Assembly: GCA_951813545.1 (NCBI GenBank)
Contig: CATOTL010000001.1
Location: forward strand, 186,001-250,000
Source of the DNA: an uncultured Poribacteria bacterium
Lineage (GTDB): Bacteria; Poribacteria; WGA-4E; WGA-3G
Direction of reading: 5' to 3'
DNA length: 64,000 nt
In this document: piece after piece, positions 1 to 8,932 of the stretch
Layout of the letters: each line of letters opens with the position of its first letter
Position numbering within the stretch: position 1 is the stretch's first letter
Notes under the pieces: model-generated
What the model saw: only the letters and a program-made list of their open reading frames with translations
Database searches by the model: none
Told to the model about the DNA's origin: nothing
Program-made: the position numbers and the translations under genes

Positions 1-468
1 TGCCATGATGTGAACCAAAACATTGTTTTTCACGAACCAGATAGAAGCCTTATTTGGGACACGCCATGTGGCATCTCCTATGACATCCTCGGCGTTCGGC
101 TCGGGTTCAAAGAAAGCTTCAGCACCAACGAAGCGTTGCCATTGATTGGCGGCTTTTTTTGCGTCGGCAACGCTGTGAAATAAACAATATCGAACAGCAA
201 TATGCTCTTGAGGTTGCGTGCCATCCCAGTAATGTAAAAGTCCATCTACAGTAGATGGTTCCTCTGCGAAACCGCCGATACGAAAAACAGACGAGGTATC
301 CACTCGCATCGTAGGTAAATCGTTTGCCGTAAGGATAATGGCATCAAGTTTTCTGACTAAGGTGTTGTCTCCTTTATTGAGAATAGGTGCTTCATTAGGG
401 ATATGACACCCAAGCGGTGGCATTGCCAAAAGGAAAATAAAAGCGATGAAACGTCTTTGGAACATCAT
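1..468 (-). CDS. putative lipoprotein of the transglutaminase-linked family, cut by window edge
   Basis: Translation from the ATGATG at 468 runs out of the window after 156 codons. The N-terminus has basic residues, a hydrophobic run and ends in PPLGC, which looks like a lipobox although position -3 is Pro. The mature part carries the blocks shared by all six copies in this window: KLDAIILTANDLPTM, a TQPQEH segment, EDVIGDATWR and FVKNNVLVHI. I do not recognise a named family. It lies 16 nt downstream of a transglutaminase-like gene remnant, the same spacing as the intact pairs. Probably an outer-membrane or periplasmic lipoprotein partner of that enzyme; the partnership is inferred from synteny. 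Confidence 0.8.
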   Translation of the reverse strand, partial: MMFQRRFIAFIFLLAMPPLGCHIPNEAPILNKGDNTLVRKLDAIILTANDLPTMRVDTSSVFRIGGFAEEPSTVDGLLHYWDGTQPQEHIAVRYCLFHSVADAKKAANQWQRFVGAEAFFEPEPNAEDVIGDATWRVPNKASIWFVKNNVLVHIMA

Positions 469-484
469 AAACAAAAGTCCTTTT

Positions 485-611
485 TTAATTGACATTGGTT
501 ACCAAAGCGTTTGTGTCCCAGACGAACTGTCCACTCTCAAAAATAGCGCGTCTATAATTGTCTCTGATCATATTAGTTGGCACTCTCGGGATGCCTGTTT
601 TATCAATCGTC
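485..611 (-). pseudogene. 3' stub of a transglutaminase-like gene
   Basis: Reading minus from about 611 to the TAA at 485-487 gives a C-terminal tail with PTNMIRDNYRRAIFESGQF and then VWDTNALVTNVN. This matches the ends of the intact paralogs at 11925-13151 and 15376-16512. Everything upstream is missing: the reading frame abuts the right end of the TnpB element that starts near 616. No 5' part is found on the other side of that element (after about 2120), so this is a truncation and not a simple interruption. Confidence 0.8.
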
Positions 612-651
612 AAGTACCCCCAGCTAAAGCAGGGGGAAACCTGTTAGGAGG

Positions 652-1878
652 TTAACCCCAACAAGCCTGCTGAAGCAGCGGGTTTCTCGTTTCATAGAGG
701 ATGGCATCCCATACCTCTCCACGAAGGGCGCAAGCCGCCCTGTGTAAGATATTCAAAGCCGCGTTGTGGTCGCGGTCGAGTTTCAAGCCACAAGATGGAC
801 AATGGAACACGCGTTGCGACAACTTCAATTTGATGGGCGATTTTTGACAGCATTCCGAACAGGTTTGACTTGTGTTATGTGGGGGCACTTGATGGAAATG
901 TTTACCATCGCGTTTGGCAACCCAATCGCACCAATCAAAGCACATGCCCCACGATGCGTCAGAGATAGACTTGGCAAGGTATCTGTACTTAACCATGTTG
1001 CTCGGTTTGAGTTTCTCTGCCACAACAGCATCAAAGCCTTTGTGATGGAAAAGCGAGTAAGCCGTTTTCGCGAGAAAGTCAAGCCGTTGGCAGGCAACAA
1101 TATCGGCTTGTTTGGCAAGTGTATCTTTCGCTTTATACCAACGTTTGCTCCCTCGCTGTCTACGAGAAAGAACGCGTTGAAGTTTGGCAAGTTTGCGTTC
1201 AGCGGTTCGGTAAAAGCGAGGGTTCGGTGTCGTTTCGCCGTCAGAGGTCGTCAGAAAGTCGTATGTTCCGACATCTATACCACAAGCGGATTTCGGAACA
1301 CATTTCAGCGTATCAGGCACTTCGCAAACGATAAAGCAATACCAGCCGCGTGCCGTCTTTTTCAACGTGACCTCTTTCGGGTCTCCGAGAAATGGACGGT
1401 GCCTTCTGATTTCGACTTCACCGAGTTTCGGAACTTTCAACCTGTCAAGCCGCGTGCCTGTTTTGCGGATCGGTTTCTGACGGACACGTTTAAATGTGCC
1501 TGTTGCTTTATCCTTAACTTTGGATTTACGCACAGACCACGTCACCGAGCGCACAGAACGTTTGAACTTCGGATGCCCTTTCTTTTTCGCTTTACCGTCT
1601 TGGCATCTGTCAAAGAAGTTATCATACGCTGCATTAAGGCGTTTGAGGGTGGATACCTGCAGATCCTGCGGGTGTTCAGAATAGTGGGAATTCTCGCGAA
1701 GTTTCGAAAGGGGGTTGATCTGCTCATACATAGACACAGAAACACTCCCATACTCCCACATCTGCGAACGCATCTCGAGCATGTAGTTATACAACTTTTT
1801 CTGGTGTTTCAACTCCGCATAAAGCCAGCGTTCTTGAGCAAGCGTCGGGTATGCCCGATATTTAAATCTGCGTTTCAT
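652..1878 (-). CDS. tnpB: TnpB, RNA-guided nuclease of IS605 family
   Basis: 408 residues. The N-terminus MKRRFKYRAYP is the usual OrfB start. RuvC-I Asp lies in GIDVGTYDFL, RuvC-II Glu in VVAEKLKPSNM, and a zinc ribbon CSEC...CPSCG precedes RuvC-III in DRDHNAALNIL, so all three catalytic acids are present. TnpB uses an omega RNA made from the element's right end, which here overlaps the 3' end of the gene near 600-700. Start ATG at 1878 directly follows the structured leader. Similar in domain layout to the TnpB at 50016-51308. Likely active, but the element depends on TnpA supplied elsewhere. Confidence 0.93.
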   Translation of the reverse strand: MKRRFKYRAYPTLAQERWLYAELKHQKKLYNYMLEMRSQMWEYGSVSVSMYEQINPLSKLRENSHYSEHPQDLQVSTLKRLNAAYDNFFDRCQDGKAKKKGHPKFKRSVRSVTWSVRKSKVKDKATGTFKRVRQKPIRKTGTRLDRLKVPKLGEVEIRRHRPFLGDPKEVTLKKTARGWYCFIVCEVPDTLKCVPKSACGIDVGTYDFLTTSDGETTPNPRFYRTAERKLAKLQRVLSRRQRGSKRWYKAKDTLAKQADIVACQRLDFLAKTAYSLFHHKGFDAVVAEKLKPSNMVKYRYLAKSISDASWGMCFDWCDWVAKRDGKHFHQVPPHNTSQTCSECCQKSPIKLKLSQRVFHCPSCGLKLDRDHNAALNILHRAACALRGEVWDAILYETRNPLLQQACWG

Positions 1879-2033
1879 AGACTATCACGTATCACGTCGT
1901 TTAACCCCGTTCAAGTGGGTGGGCAGACACGTTACCGGGGTCCCCACCCGTTACTGGGAAGGGGGCGATTACGCTTGAACTGTCTGCCCAACGTGATAGT
2001 AATCATTATAGCATTTTTGACACTTTTTGTCAC
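1879..2033 (-). promoter_or_regulatory. promoter and three-stem leader of tnpB
   Basis: Minus-strand promoter GTGACA (2028-2033), 17 nt, TATAAT (2005-2010). The transcript would begin with ACTATCACGT, which can pair with ACGTGATA/GTGATAGT just before the start codon. Inside lie a GGGCAGACA/TGTCTGCCC stem and a CCCACTTGAACGGGG hairpin. The same architecture recurs upstream of the other tnpB genes. See the finding on the shared leader. Confidence 0.65.
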
Positions 2034-2201
2034 GTAAAAAACGAATTAATTTTCACGCCACAATCGGTGGTCTAACACACGAGGGCGGATTTTCCTCCCT
2101 CAGCTAAAGCAAGGGGGTTTCCAATCCGTAAACTTTGATGACCTGCTTTGTAGGCGCGAGTGTTTTGGCTTGGTGTGTTTTGACTTGGGGATTTCTGCGT
2201 A

Positions 2202-2309
2202 TTGCTTGGGTATTTTTGCGTATTTTTTGTCGCTCGCGATCTTCTGTCAGTGGAAAGTCTTGTGGCAGGCAGTGTAACGCCTACAGCCACACGCTTAACT
2301 GATAACTGA
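2202..2309. repeat. 108-bp dispersed repeat, copy 1
   Basis: A 108-bp stretch that recurs at 6103-6210 with about two differences. It ends in short AACTGAT-type tandem repeats. Both copies are in stretches with no supported gene. The 72-codon minus ORF covering it (2072-2290) has no recognisable features and I do not call it. Origin unknown. Confidence 0.8.
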
Positions 2310-2319
2310 TAACTGAAAA

Positions 2320-3015
2320 CTACGCCTCAAATACGCCATAGATCTGTTTTTGAAAACGGGCGAACCCAAAGTTTTTCACCGCCCATTCCCGCATATCGCC
2401 AACGATACTTTCATCACTGGCATGGCCGAGGTAGACCCGTTTCATTTTACCTTTCAGCCGTTCAAAGACCTCCAAAATCCAATCGACGTTCTTGATGTAT
2501 TTCAATCCGCCTACAGCGATGACGCTCATCTCTTTTTCGACAGGACGAAACAGCGTCGGGTCGATCGCATCGCAGAGATACTGATTTGGGAGCACGTTGA
2601 TCGCTTTGAGGGCTTGCTTGAGATACGGATCCGTAATCGTGAGAACGTCTACCGCATCTAAGAGGAGTTGCCGGTGTTTCGGCAGCATCCGTAACAGTGT
2701 CAGTTCCGCACATATCAAAACGACTTTGATGTTGTGGGCATCTTTATATTCTTGGAACTCATGTAACCTGTGTTCGACAGCACCCCAATAATCGGCATCA
2801 TCGATATCTGAAGTAAAAAAGCAGGTTTCTGCAAAACATACAGGGGCTGAAAGTTCTGAAAAATCATCACAAAGACGGATGGCATAGCGATCCATCAGGC
2901 ACGCACGAATCGAATCAATCAGCACAGACATGCCACCCCCAGAATTATGGATACCGCGAGGCGCATCTATCCTACCATTGTGAAATTGGGGGGCTGCAAG
3001 TATATCTATATTCAT
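2320..3015 (-). pseudogene. chimeric, internally deleted GT-B glycosyltransferase
   Basis: 231 residues against 336-344 for its intact relatives. Residues 1 to about 197 are almost identical to the start of the 7922-8932 enzyme (MNIDILAAPQFHNGRIDAPR onward to RVYLG). The last 34 residues instead match the C-terminus of the 16764-17798 enzyme (WAVKNFGFARFQKQI). The roughly 110 residues between, holding most of the donor-nucleotide domain, are gone. It therefore looks like the product of a deletion or recombination between two paralogs and is unlikely to transfer sugar. It lies downstream of a transglutaminase-like/lipoprotein pair, as the intact copy does. Confidence 0.75.
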
Positions 3016-3162
3016 AATAATGGTTGTCAGTTATCGGAAACCATCGGAAACCATCAGTTAGAGAGCGTGGTGGAGCTGACAAACGATTGGAACTCCCACA
3101 AGGTGCTCTTGCTGACGGAAACCGATGGCTGACCCCTGACGGCTAATAACTACGCCTTATTT

Positions 3163-3705
3163 TCATTGTTGATTCAAAGCTGCATTAATTTTGGCTTCAA
3201 TCTTTCGGGCAACCGACCTTGTGAACGGGATTTGATTGACCAACGGATTGTTTCCCATGATGTAGACGAGGACATTGTTTTTCACAAATAAGATACATTC
3301 CTTATTTTCAATGCGCCATGTCGCATCCCCGATAACATCTTCGGGCCTGGGTTCGGGTAGATAGATCCCCGCAGAGGCAAGCGTGTCCATCCACTTGACC
3401 CCGGCGGTTCTCCCATCTTTGACGCTCCGAAGCAACCAGTAGTGCACATCAATATTTTCTTCGGGGCGCGTGCTATCCCAGGTTTGTGTAAATCCATCTA
3501 CAATCGGGGGGAACTTTCTTCTACCAGAAATAGCGAAAGAAGAGCTAACATCGAGTTCCATAGTAGCCGGTAAATCGTTCGCCGTCAGCATAACCGCATC
3601 CAGTTTTCTGACCAACATATCTTCTCCTTTATTGAGAATATGACACCCAAGGGGTGCGATTACCAAAAGCAAAATAAAAACGAGCAAACAGCATCTAAAC
3701 ATCAT
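3163..3705 (-). CDS. putative lipoprotein paired with transglutaminase-like protein
   Basis: About 180 residues from the ATG at 3705, chosen because AAGAGGA lies just upstream and because all paralogs start here; an ATG at 3723 is also in frame. Signal-like N-terminus ends in IAPLGC. Contains the family blocks MLVRKLDAVMLTANDLP, RPEENIDVHYWL, EDVIGDATWR and FVKNNVLVYI, and ends in ARKIEAKINAAL. Starts 19 nt after the stop of the 3725-5122 gene. Its middle is essentially identical to 10692-11240 while both ends differ, suggesting gene conversion. Confidence 0.8.
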   Translation of the reverse strand: MMFRCCLLVFILLLVIAPLGCHILNKGEDMLVRKLDAVMLTANDLPATMELDVSSSFAISGRRKFPPIVDGFTQTWDSTRPEENIDVHYWLLRSVKDGRTAGVKWMDTLASAGIYLPEPRPEDVIGDATWRIENKECILFVKNNVLVYIMGNNPLVNQIPFTRSVARKIEAKINAALNQQ

Positions 3706-3724
3706 AAACAAAATCCTCTTCATT

Positions 3725-5122
3725 CTAAAGAACCTGACTGACCAAAGCTGATTCGTCGGCCCAAGGGAACGTTGAATGTATTTGTATCCCGAGTCGTCTT
3801 AGGCGGTCTGGGAATGGGAATGGTGCCGGGTCAAAAAGGGCACGCTCGTAATCGCCCTGGGTCTTCTCGACTGGCACTGCTGGGTTGCCTCTATTGACCA
3901 TGATAATTGGGTCATATACACGTTTGCTATTTTCCGTGTCATCTGGATCCTGGACAACAATGCCAACTTGGTGGAAATTCCACCAGTTACTAAGCGGGGC
4001 ATTCGGGTTCCTAACCAACCAGCCCGCATTGTCGTTAGCCGTAGAAATCGGGCGCAGGGTCTTATAATAAAACCCCCTATATACTATTGGATTATCCTCC
4101 TTGTCTCTTACATGGTCTTCTTTATTGATTTTTATCTGATTGGCATTGATCCCAAGCCACTGCATCAGGATCGTCCAGTAGTTAGAACCATCCATACAAT
4201 CCATCCAACCCTGATTGAGCATAGCCCATAACTTAATCCAACGATCCTCATAATCCGAGTGAGTCTTTCCTGCATCATAAGAAAACTCGAGCGAGTTGTA
4301 AATGCCGGTCGTCACCTGTGTGAATGTCTCGTTTATAGTAGCCGCGCCGTGTGCATAGGAGCAAGCCCGCTGTAAGACCTCTTTCCAAGGGTGATTCTCT
4401 TCATACGACTTGAACTCTTCATACGACCGATCATAAGTAATGTAAGTTTCATGTTCAGTGGTTTCTGTGCCGGCATCGCGCCAGGGGTCCGTTGCATTAT
4501 ACCGGTATTCAAACTTCCAAGTAATCTTTAACTTATCAAACCGCACAGTATTGGGGAAGGCACTGGTCGTAAAACTCAGCTGCTCGTAATCCTCATGGGT
4601 CCAGTCGGTGACTTGTATCGTCTCACTTGGATCAGTAAAAGTGATGGGATATGGGTCGACACCGGGGGCATCGTCGGCATCGAGTTCACCATCCTCCTTA
4701 ATGAGTTTACCCTTAGCATCCTTCCTGAAGACCTGCTTATAGAGTGCCGCTGAGGGAGTCACCCGCACCGAAAGCGATCTATCCTCGGGTATCTCCTTGG
4801 GCGATCCAGAGATGTCTAACTTGACGGTTGCCCGCTTGCCTTTCACATAAGAGATCGGTTCGCTGACAGGGGCATTTTGGTCAGGAACCTTCCGCCACTG
4901 TGGCGGTTCTATTTTCGATTTGAGTGCCCGGTCATACAGCGGATTGTAATCGGTGTCAGCACCAGAGAACTTGATCGCTTCAGCATGAATCTTGACACTG
5001 CCCGGCCGCTGCGGATCTGTAGGCGGGGGACCCTCATAGGGTGGAGACGCAGCCCGACGCAGACTTGTCCCCGATGCTTGAAGACGCCATCGCCTTTGAA
5101 TTCCAAAACTATTTTGTTTCAT
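3725..5122 (-). CDS. transglutaminase-like fold protein
   Basis: 465 residues from the ATG at 5122 (a GTG at 5152 is possible). The C-terminal half has the signature of transglutaminase-core enzymes: nucleophile Cys in WMDCMDGSNYWTILMQWLGI, then His in NFHQVGI and Asp in VYDPIIMV, in the correct order and spacing. The N-terminal part looks beta-rich and is not recognised. No Sec signal or membrane segment is visible. Paired with the lipoprotein at 3163. The family could be a cysteine peptidase, cross-linking enzyme or secreted effector; the substrate cannot be told from sequence. This copy has an extended N-terminus compared with its paralogs. Confidence 0.75.
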   Translation of the reverse strand: MKQNSFGIQRRWRLQASGTSLRRAASPPYEGPPPTDPQRPGSVKIHAEAIKFSGADTDYNPLYDRALKSKIEPPQWRKVPDQNAPVSEPISYVKGKRATVKLDISGSPKEIPEDRSLSVRVTPSAALYKQVFRKDAKGKLIKEDGELDADDAPGVDPYPITFTDPSETIQVTDWTHEDYEQLSFTTSAFPNTVRFDKLKITWKFEYRYNATDPWRDAGTETTEHETYITYDRSYEEFKSYEENHPWKEVLQRACSYAHGAATINETFTQVTTGIYNSLEFSYDAGKTHSDYEDRWIKLWAMLNQGWMDCMDGSNYWTILMQWLGINANQIKINKEDHVRDKEDNPIVYRGFYYKTLRPISTANDNAGWLVRNPNAPLSNWWNFHQVGIVVQDPDDTENSKRVYDPIIMVNRGNPAVPVEKTQGDYERALFDPAPFPFPDRLRRLGIQIHSTFPWADESALVSQVL

Positions 5123-5245
5123 GATGTCTATTTTGTGCAGACGACTCCACACAAAAGTCCTTTCTCTTGAAAAGTATCTTTCAAACAGTCTGCGAGTGTT
5201 TTTGGGACACTTTCAATGTGTTCTTGAAGGGACTCCCTTAACAGT

Positions 5246-5742
5246 CCCAAGTCTTTAGACTTCGGGTCAGTCCCAGTTGATTCGTGCGAAGTTAAAAAGT
5301 GTTGACACAAAACAGAAAAATATGATATAATTGGAGTATCAGCAGTGGGAGGCAATGCAACCTTTATCAACTTTGATAAAGTGCCTCCCCGTCCAAGTTG
5401 CATAAAGGACTTTGCTGTTTGCTGGAAACTCCGATTTAGATACCGATATACATTATAGAGTTGTATATCGCCTAAACACAATTGAGACTTTTAGAGTCTC
5501 CGTGATACTCGCTAATTGAGCGGTCACGTATCAAGGTGTTCCACAACTCAAAACTCACCTTGTAGTCGGATAAGTGGTGCGTCCCGTAGGCGTTGCATTT
5601 CCCCTACGTAACTTAGGTAAGCGGTTACTCTTAGAGAACCCAAACCTTTGGAGTCGCTATAAGCGATAAAACGCTGCTCGTATGCCTTGTGGAGGCGAGT
5701 CTTTTCTTAGAGAAGCCCACGACTTTAGTCGTTGGGAGTGCA
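5246..5742 (+). mobile_element. tnpB-less IS605 mini-element
   Basis: Left-end hairpin 5246-5266 (CCCAAGTCTTTAGACTTCGGG) and right-end hairpin 5715-5736 (CCCACGACTTTAGTCGTTGGG type) enclose about 500 bp. It has a TTGACA (5302-5307), 18 nt, TATAAT (5326-5331) promoter and a degenerate leader stem, but no long ORF. The leader and right-end region of TnpB elements are kept while tnpB is gone, so it could still make an omega-type RNA. No other gene is seen between 5150 and 5745. Confidence 0.6.
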
Positions 5743-5936
5743 TCACCATAGCAATCCCAAAACGTTTGTTGACTCATTACGAACGCTTGATCCATCTCAA
5801 TCTCAAAATATTTCTTGCGATGAATCAAGTAGATATCTTTCTCTGTCTCAATAAAATCCGTCTCTACCTTATCCAGAACTTCGTAGGAGGGATCTCCGAA
5901 TCCCGATCGTAAAAAAATCAGGAAGGCGGTGTTCAC
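5743..5936 (-). pseudogene. gene fragment, unknown
   Basis: A GTG-started frame at 5936 encodes NTAFLIFLRSGFGDPSYEVL and continues through DIYLIHRKKYFEIEMDQAF before running into the right end of the mini-element at 5742. Composition looks protein-like, but I recognise no family. It is probably the 5' remnant of a gene cut by that element. Confidence 0.35.
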
Positions 5937-6014
5937 TAATATAGATTTATGTTAACTATTTAAACATTAAGTTAGACGCTTGGCAATAAAAAGAGAGCTT
6001 TTTCCTTAAGATAC

Positions 6015-6084
6015 TAAAGTTTGGACAATTTTAAGATGGTCATAGGGTTTCTGATGGGACACTCTCTTTATTGTCCAAACTTTA
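6015..6084. repeat. 70-bp palindromic repeat with 15-bp inverted ends
   Basis: TAAAGTTTGGACAAT at 6015-6029 is the perfect reverse complement of 6070-6084. A related sequence (CTTTGGACAATTTT) occurs near 39010. Small MITE-like unit in a gene-free stretch. Confidence 0.6.
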
Positions 6085-6102
6085 CTATAATTAGGTGTGT
6101 TT

Positions 6103-6210
6103 TTGCTTGGGTATTTTTGCGTATTTTTTGCCGCTCGCGATCTTCTGTCAGTGGAAAGTCTTGTGGCAGGCAGCGTAACGCCTACAGCCACACGCTTAAC
6201 TGATAACTGA
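6103..6210. repeat. 108-bp dispersed repeat, copy 2
   Basis: Same sequence as 2202-2309 with about two mismatches, including the short AACTGAT-type tail that leads directly into a truncated MITE. The interval 5940-6555 holds only this repeat, the palindrome at 6015, the MITE at 6229 and a stretch (6460-6560) resembling 62430-62510; no gene is supported. Confidence 0.75.
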
Positions 6211-6228
6211 AAACTGAAAACTGAAAAC

Positions 6229-6339
6229 TTGGAAAACACAAAACACCTCACCACCGCTGGCGAGGGGGTTTTTGCTTGGGTGTTTCCGCTAGTATCCTCG
6301 CCTCTTTGGAGTGTCTAATTAATTCTAAACTTTACTATA
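6229..6339. mobile_element. TA-target MITE, left end truncated
   Basis: Right end TTTACTATA and the central GGCGAGG...CCTCGCC hairpin match the full copies at 52350-52490 and 59491-59631. The left TATAGTAAA end is missing. The hairpin loop carries the same 29-nt alternative loop (TTTTTGCTTGGGTGTTT inside) as those two copies. Confidence 0.7.
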
Positions 6340-6555
6340 AAAAAATAGATGTGTTTTTTGCGATAAGAAAAGCGTTCTAAAGTCAAAAACCGACCATATC
6401 CAGTAAAAATGTGATGGGAATCTTTGCTCTTGAGTTCCGTAGGAACGGCATGTTTATAGAAAATGCCAACGCCAATCAGAATAAGCCCCAGCCGGGCGGC
6501 ATGTGTAGAGAGCCTCTGATAAGAATCTTCAACTATTTCTATCGATGCCAACCTA

Positions 6556-7368
6556 TCACAAGAAAATTATTTCTCTCTTTGGACAAGTCCGTTTCGCCTC
6601 AATTTCAAACAAACCTATTCGACCATCCTCGGTATCGGAGCCAGCAACTTTTATAGGAAATCTTTTGACAATCGGAAATGCTGTAGTATATGCACCCGCT
6701 GGCGACCAATACCAGTCGTTTTCATGATTCTTTCGGATGAAGAGTGCTTCCATTGCCGTCCAATCCTCGCGGGCAAGGAGTTTGTCAAGTATCATCTGCG
6801 CCCCTTTTTGTGATAAGACTAAGGCAAAGTCGCAGATGCTCCAGATACCTTTTAAAATCATGGTGTCACCCTTCTTAAAATACGCCGGTTTGAGGTCATG
6901 AGATTTCCCTAAATCCCATTGGTTATGTGGGTCGAGTTGTAGGATGTTGAACTCCGGACATTCAGGGTTAGCTTTTGGCACGAACGTCTGCATATATCTG
7001 CAGAGCTGCTTGATGTACTTCCAACCGGACGCATAGACAATCTTCGGATTGAAATAGACATCATCATGCACAAAGAGTTCTAAGGTATCCCGTTGAACTC
7101 TATCTGTGAGGTATCTGATGAGGTTATAGTTTTGACCCGCCATCGTGCCTCTAACGGGTTCACTTCTCCCAATAAGCGGTTTGAACCGTTGAAACCCGTT
7201 TTCAACAGCATGTCTACCGAGTTCATCGAGGGTTTCAAAGTCAAGCCCCGTCCAGAAATGAATACGTTTTTTCGGCACGCCGTCTCGGATAGCATTACAA
7301 TATGCCAGCAACCGTCGTTCGGGGCGAGACGCTAAATTTAGGATTGTATAACGTGAAAGTTTTTTCAT
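6556..7368 (-). CDS. GT25-like glycosyltransferase
   Basis: 270 residues from the ATG at 7368 (MKKLSRYTILNLASRPERRL). The ILNL...RPERR start, the central ELFVHDDVYFNP and the downstream LSQKGAQMILD recall the GT25 (LPS-type) layout of a nucleotide-sugar-binding N-terminus and an acidic DD motif in mid-protein. It shares this layout with 17808-18549, 22965-23732, 23918-24664, 24724-25524 and 26190-27011. Upstream in-frame sequence to 7422 belongs to a remnant of a glycosidase-dockerin gene and not to this gene. Acceptor unknown. Confidence 0.7.
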   Translation of the reverse strand: MKKLSRYTILNLASRPERRLLAYCNAIRDGVPKKRIHFWTGLDFETLDELGRHAVENGFQRFKPLIGRSEPVRGTMAGQNYNLIRYLTDRVQRDTLELFVHDDVYFNPKIVYASGWKYIKQLCRYMQTFVPKANPECPEFNILQLDPHNQWDLGKSHDLKPAYFKKGDTMILKGIWSICDFALVLSQKGAQMILDKLLAREDWTAMEALFIRKNHENDWYWSPAGAYTTAFPIVKRFPIKVAGSDTEDGRIGLFEIEAKRTCPKREIIFL

Positions 7369-7431
7369 CAAAATCTTCGGGCTGGAGACCTCTGCTTTTA
7401 GGGCCCTTCCCATGGCAACCACTGGTACCTT

Positions 7432-7511
7432 TTCCGGGAACTCAATTCGCTGTTACTTACCACTACGGTTATAGACCACCCAACCGTTGGTGAAGTCAGT
7501 TGAAAATAATA
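7432..7511 (-). pseudogene. remnant of glycosidase-like/dockerin gene
   Basis: Minus-strand reading gives TDFTNGWVVYNRSGK, a stop, then QRIEFPEKV, matching REFTNGWAVYNRSGKEQQIEF in the proteins at 18546-20591 and 20741-22240. Only this small piece is left, wedged between the 134-residue ORF and the GT25-like gene. It suggests the order [glycosidase-dockerin, GT25-like] seen at 18-22 kb once existed here too. Confidence 0.65.
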
Positions 7512-7520
7512 TTTCTCGGT

Positions 7521-7925
7521 TCATGGGTTCTCCTCCTGTATTCCGATGAGATAGAGCCCGTGCTGGAGATGGTCTTCGAGCAAGGTGTCGGGATCGTGTT
7601 CATAGAAATCCGTGATCGGTCCGATTTGCTCAATGAAGTTGTGGTTGGTTGCGAAGACAGGATGTGCGAGGGGCACTGATCCCCAGTCCTCGATATTGAG
7701 CAGATAGAGGTTACCGTAAAGACGCGCATGTCTTTTCATATCCATATCGCCGGCGATGGGCATAAACAGAAGTGGATTTGAATAATAGAACTGTGCGCCG
7801 ACGATGGCATCGGCATCGAGAAATGAATCCGTCCATTCGTTTATTAAGTCAATGGATTCAGCAAAGATTTCGAGTCTGTGTTCTGTAGTCGGATGCATCA
7901 CAATCTGTTTTGCGAGCCGGTTCAT
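7521..7925 (-). CDS. hypothetical protein coupled to GT-B transferase
   Basis: 134 residues, ATG at 7925 overlapping the TGA of the upstream glycosyltransferase in an ATGA, so translation is probably coupled. No signal peptide or membrane segment. The stretch LLNIEDWGSVPLAHPVFAT resembles the C-terminal LLNIEDWDLPGIFTTVFP of the GT25-like gene at 17808, so it may be a diverged or partial GT25-type domain. Function not recognised. Confidence 0.55.
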   Translation of the reverse strand: MNRLAKQIVMHPTTEHRLEIFAESIDLINEWTDSFLDADAIVGAQFYYSNPLLFMPIAGDMDMKRHARLYGNLYLLNIEDWGSVPLAHPVFATNHNFIEQIGPITDFYEHDPDTLLEDHLQHGLYLIGIQEENP

Positions 7926-8932
7926 AGTAAACTCCTCATAATGGTTTCAAACTGGTGCCTGAAAGTTTGGGTGGAAACGTGTTCGAGTGCCCAGTCGCGC
8001 GAGGCTTGATGAAGTGCCGGGTCGGGTAATTCGGTGAAATCGTTGGTGAGTTCGGCGATCTTCGCAACGGCTGCTTCGGGGGTTTTGACGCGAAAGCCGG
8101 GACGCGGGTTGAAAAGCGGGTGCTGTCCGTGGATAGAGATCACACCACTCATCAGGAGTTCTTCATTGGCGCGACACGAGCAGTCGTGCCACGTGTCATT
8201 GACGGTGAATGCGGCGCGTGCGTTGTGGTAGGCGACCTCAACAGGGCTCGCGTTCGGGTAGTGGTCCTCGGTGACCTGTTTGATTTTTGGAATGAGTTCA
8301 GCGTCTTCCGGGCGGTGTTCGTCCGACCAGAGCACAGCCGAGCCGAGGTAGATGCGTTTCATTTTGCCTTTGAGGTGTTTGAAAATTTCGATGATCCAGT
8401 CGACATTCTTGATGTATTTCAATCCACCCACAGCGATGACACTCATCTCTTTCTGGACGGGTCGAAACAGCGTTGGGTCAATCGCATCGCAAAGATAATA
8501 CCTCGGGAGCACATTCACAGCTTTTAGTATCTGCTTGAGATACGGATCCGTAATCGTGAGAATATCTACCGCATCTAAGAGGAGTTGCCGGTGTTTGGGG
8601 AGCATCCGCAGCAGTGTGAGTTCCGCACATATCAAAACGACTTTGATGTTGTGGGTGTCTTTATATTGCTGGAACTCATGTAACCTGTGTTCGACGGCAC
8701 CCCAATAATCTGCGTCGTGGATGTTTGAAACAAAAAAACAGGTTTCTACCAGACACACGGGGGCTGAAAGTTCTGAAAAATCATCACAAAGACGGATGGC
8801 ATAGCGATCCATCAGGCACGCACGAATCGAATCAATCAGCACAGACATGCCACCCCCAGAATTATGGATACCGCGAGGCGCATCTATCCTACCATTGTGA
8901 AATTGGGGGGCTGCAAGTATATCTATATTCAT
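7922..8932 (-). CDS. GT-B (GT4-like) glycosyltransferase
   Basis: 336 residues. N-terminal GGGMSVLIDSIRA glycine-rich acceptor-domain loop; central VIAVGGLKYIKNVDWIIEIF begins the nucleotide-binding Rossmann domain; the segment CRANEELLMSGVISIHGQHP stands where GT4 enzymes have the donor-binding EX7E region. ATG at 8932 overlaps the TGA of the upstream lipoprotein gene, and its own stop overlaps the next start. It is therefore co-translated with a transglutaminase-like/lipoprotein pair, suggesting the pair and glycan assembly are linked. Paralogs: 16764-17798 and the broken 2320-3015. Confidence 0.75.
   Translation of the reverse strand: MNIDILAAPQFHNGRIDAPRGIHNSGGGMSVLIDSIRACLMDRYAIRLCDDFSELSAPVCLVETCFFVSNIHDADYWGAVEHRLHEFQQYKDTHNIKVVLICAELTLLRMLPKHRQLLLDAVDILTITDPYLKQILKAVNVLPRYYLCDAIDPTLFRPVQKEMSVIAVGGLKYIKNVDWIIEIFKHLKGKMKRIYLGSAVLWSDEHRPEDAELIPKIKQVTEDHYPNASPVEVAYHNARAAFTVNDTWHDCSCRANEELLMSGVISIHGQHPLFNPRPGFRVKTPEAAVAKIAELTNDFTELPDPALHQASRDWALEHVSTQTFRHQFETIMRSLL

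Larger units (their letters stand above)
616..2117 (-). mobile_element. IS200/IS605-family element with tnpB only
   Basis: The element is bounded by two look-alike hairpins: 617-636 at the right end (CCCCC, loop AGCTAAAGC, GGGGG) and 2094-2117 at the left end. Such subterminal hairpins are what TnpA binds in IS200/IS605 elements. It carries tnpB and the structured leader, but no tnpA. The right end interrupts a transglutaminase-like gene. Exact cleavage sites are not defined. Confidence 0.7.

Noticed and set aside
766..2037. 423-codon ORF on the plus strand
   Set aside because: Antisense to tnpB; no domain, and its codons mirror the TnpB frame.
5128..5481. 117-codon minus ORF
   Set aside because: Lies in the mini-element and its promoter; composition is not protein-like.
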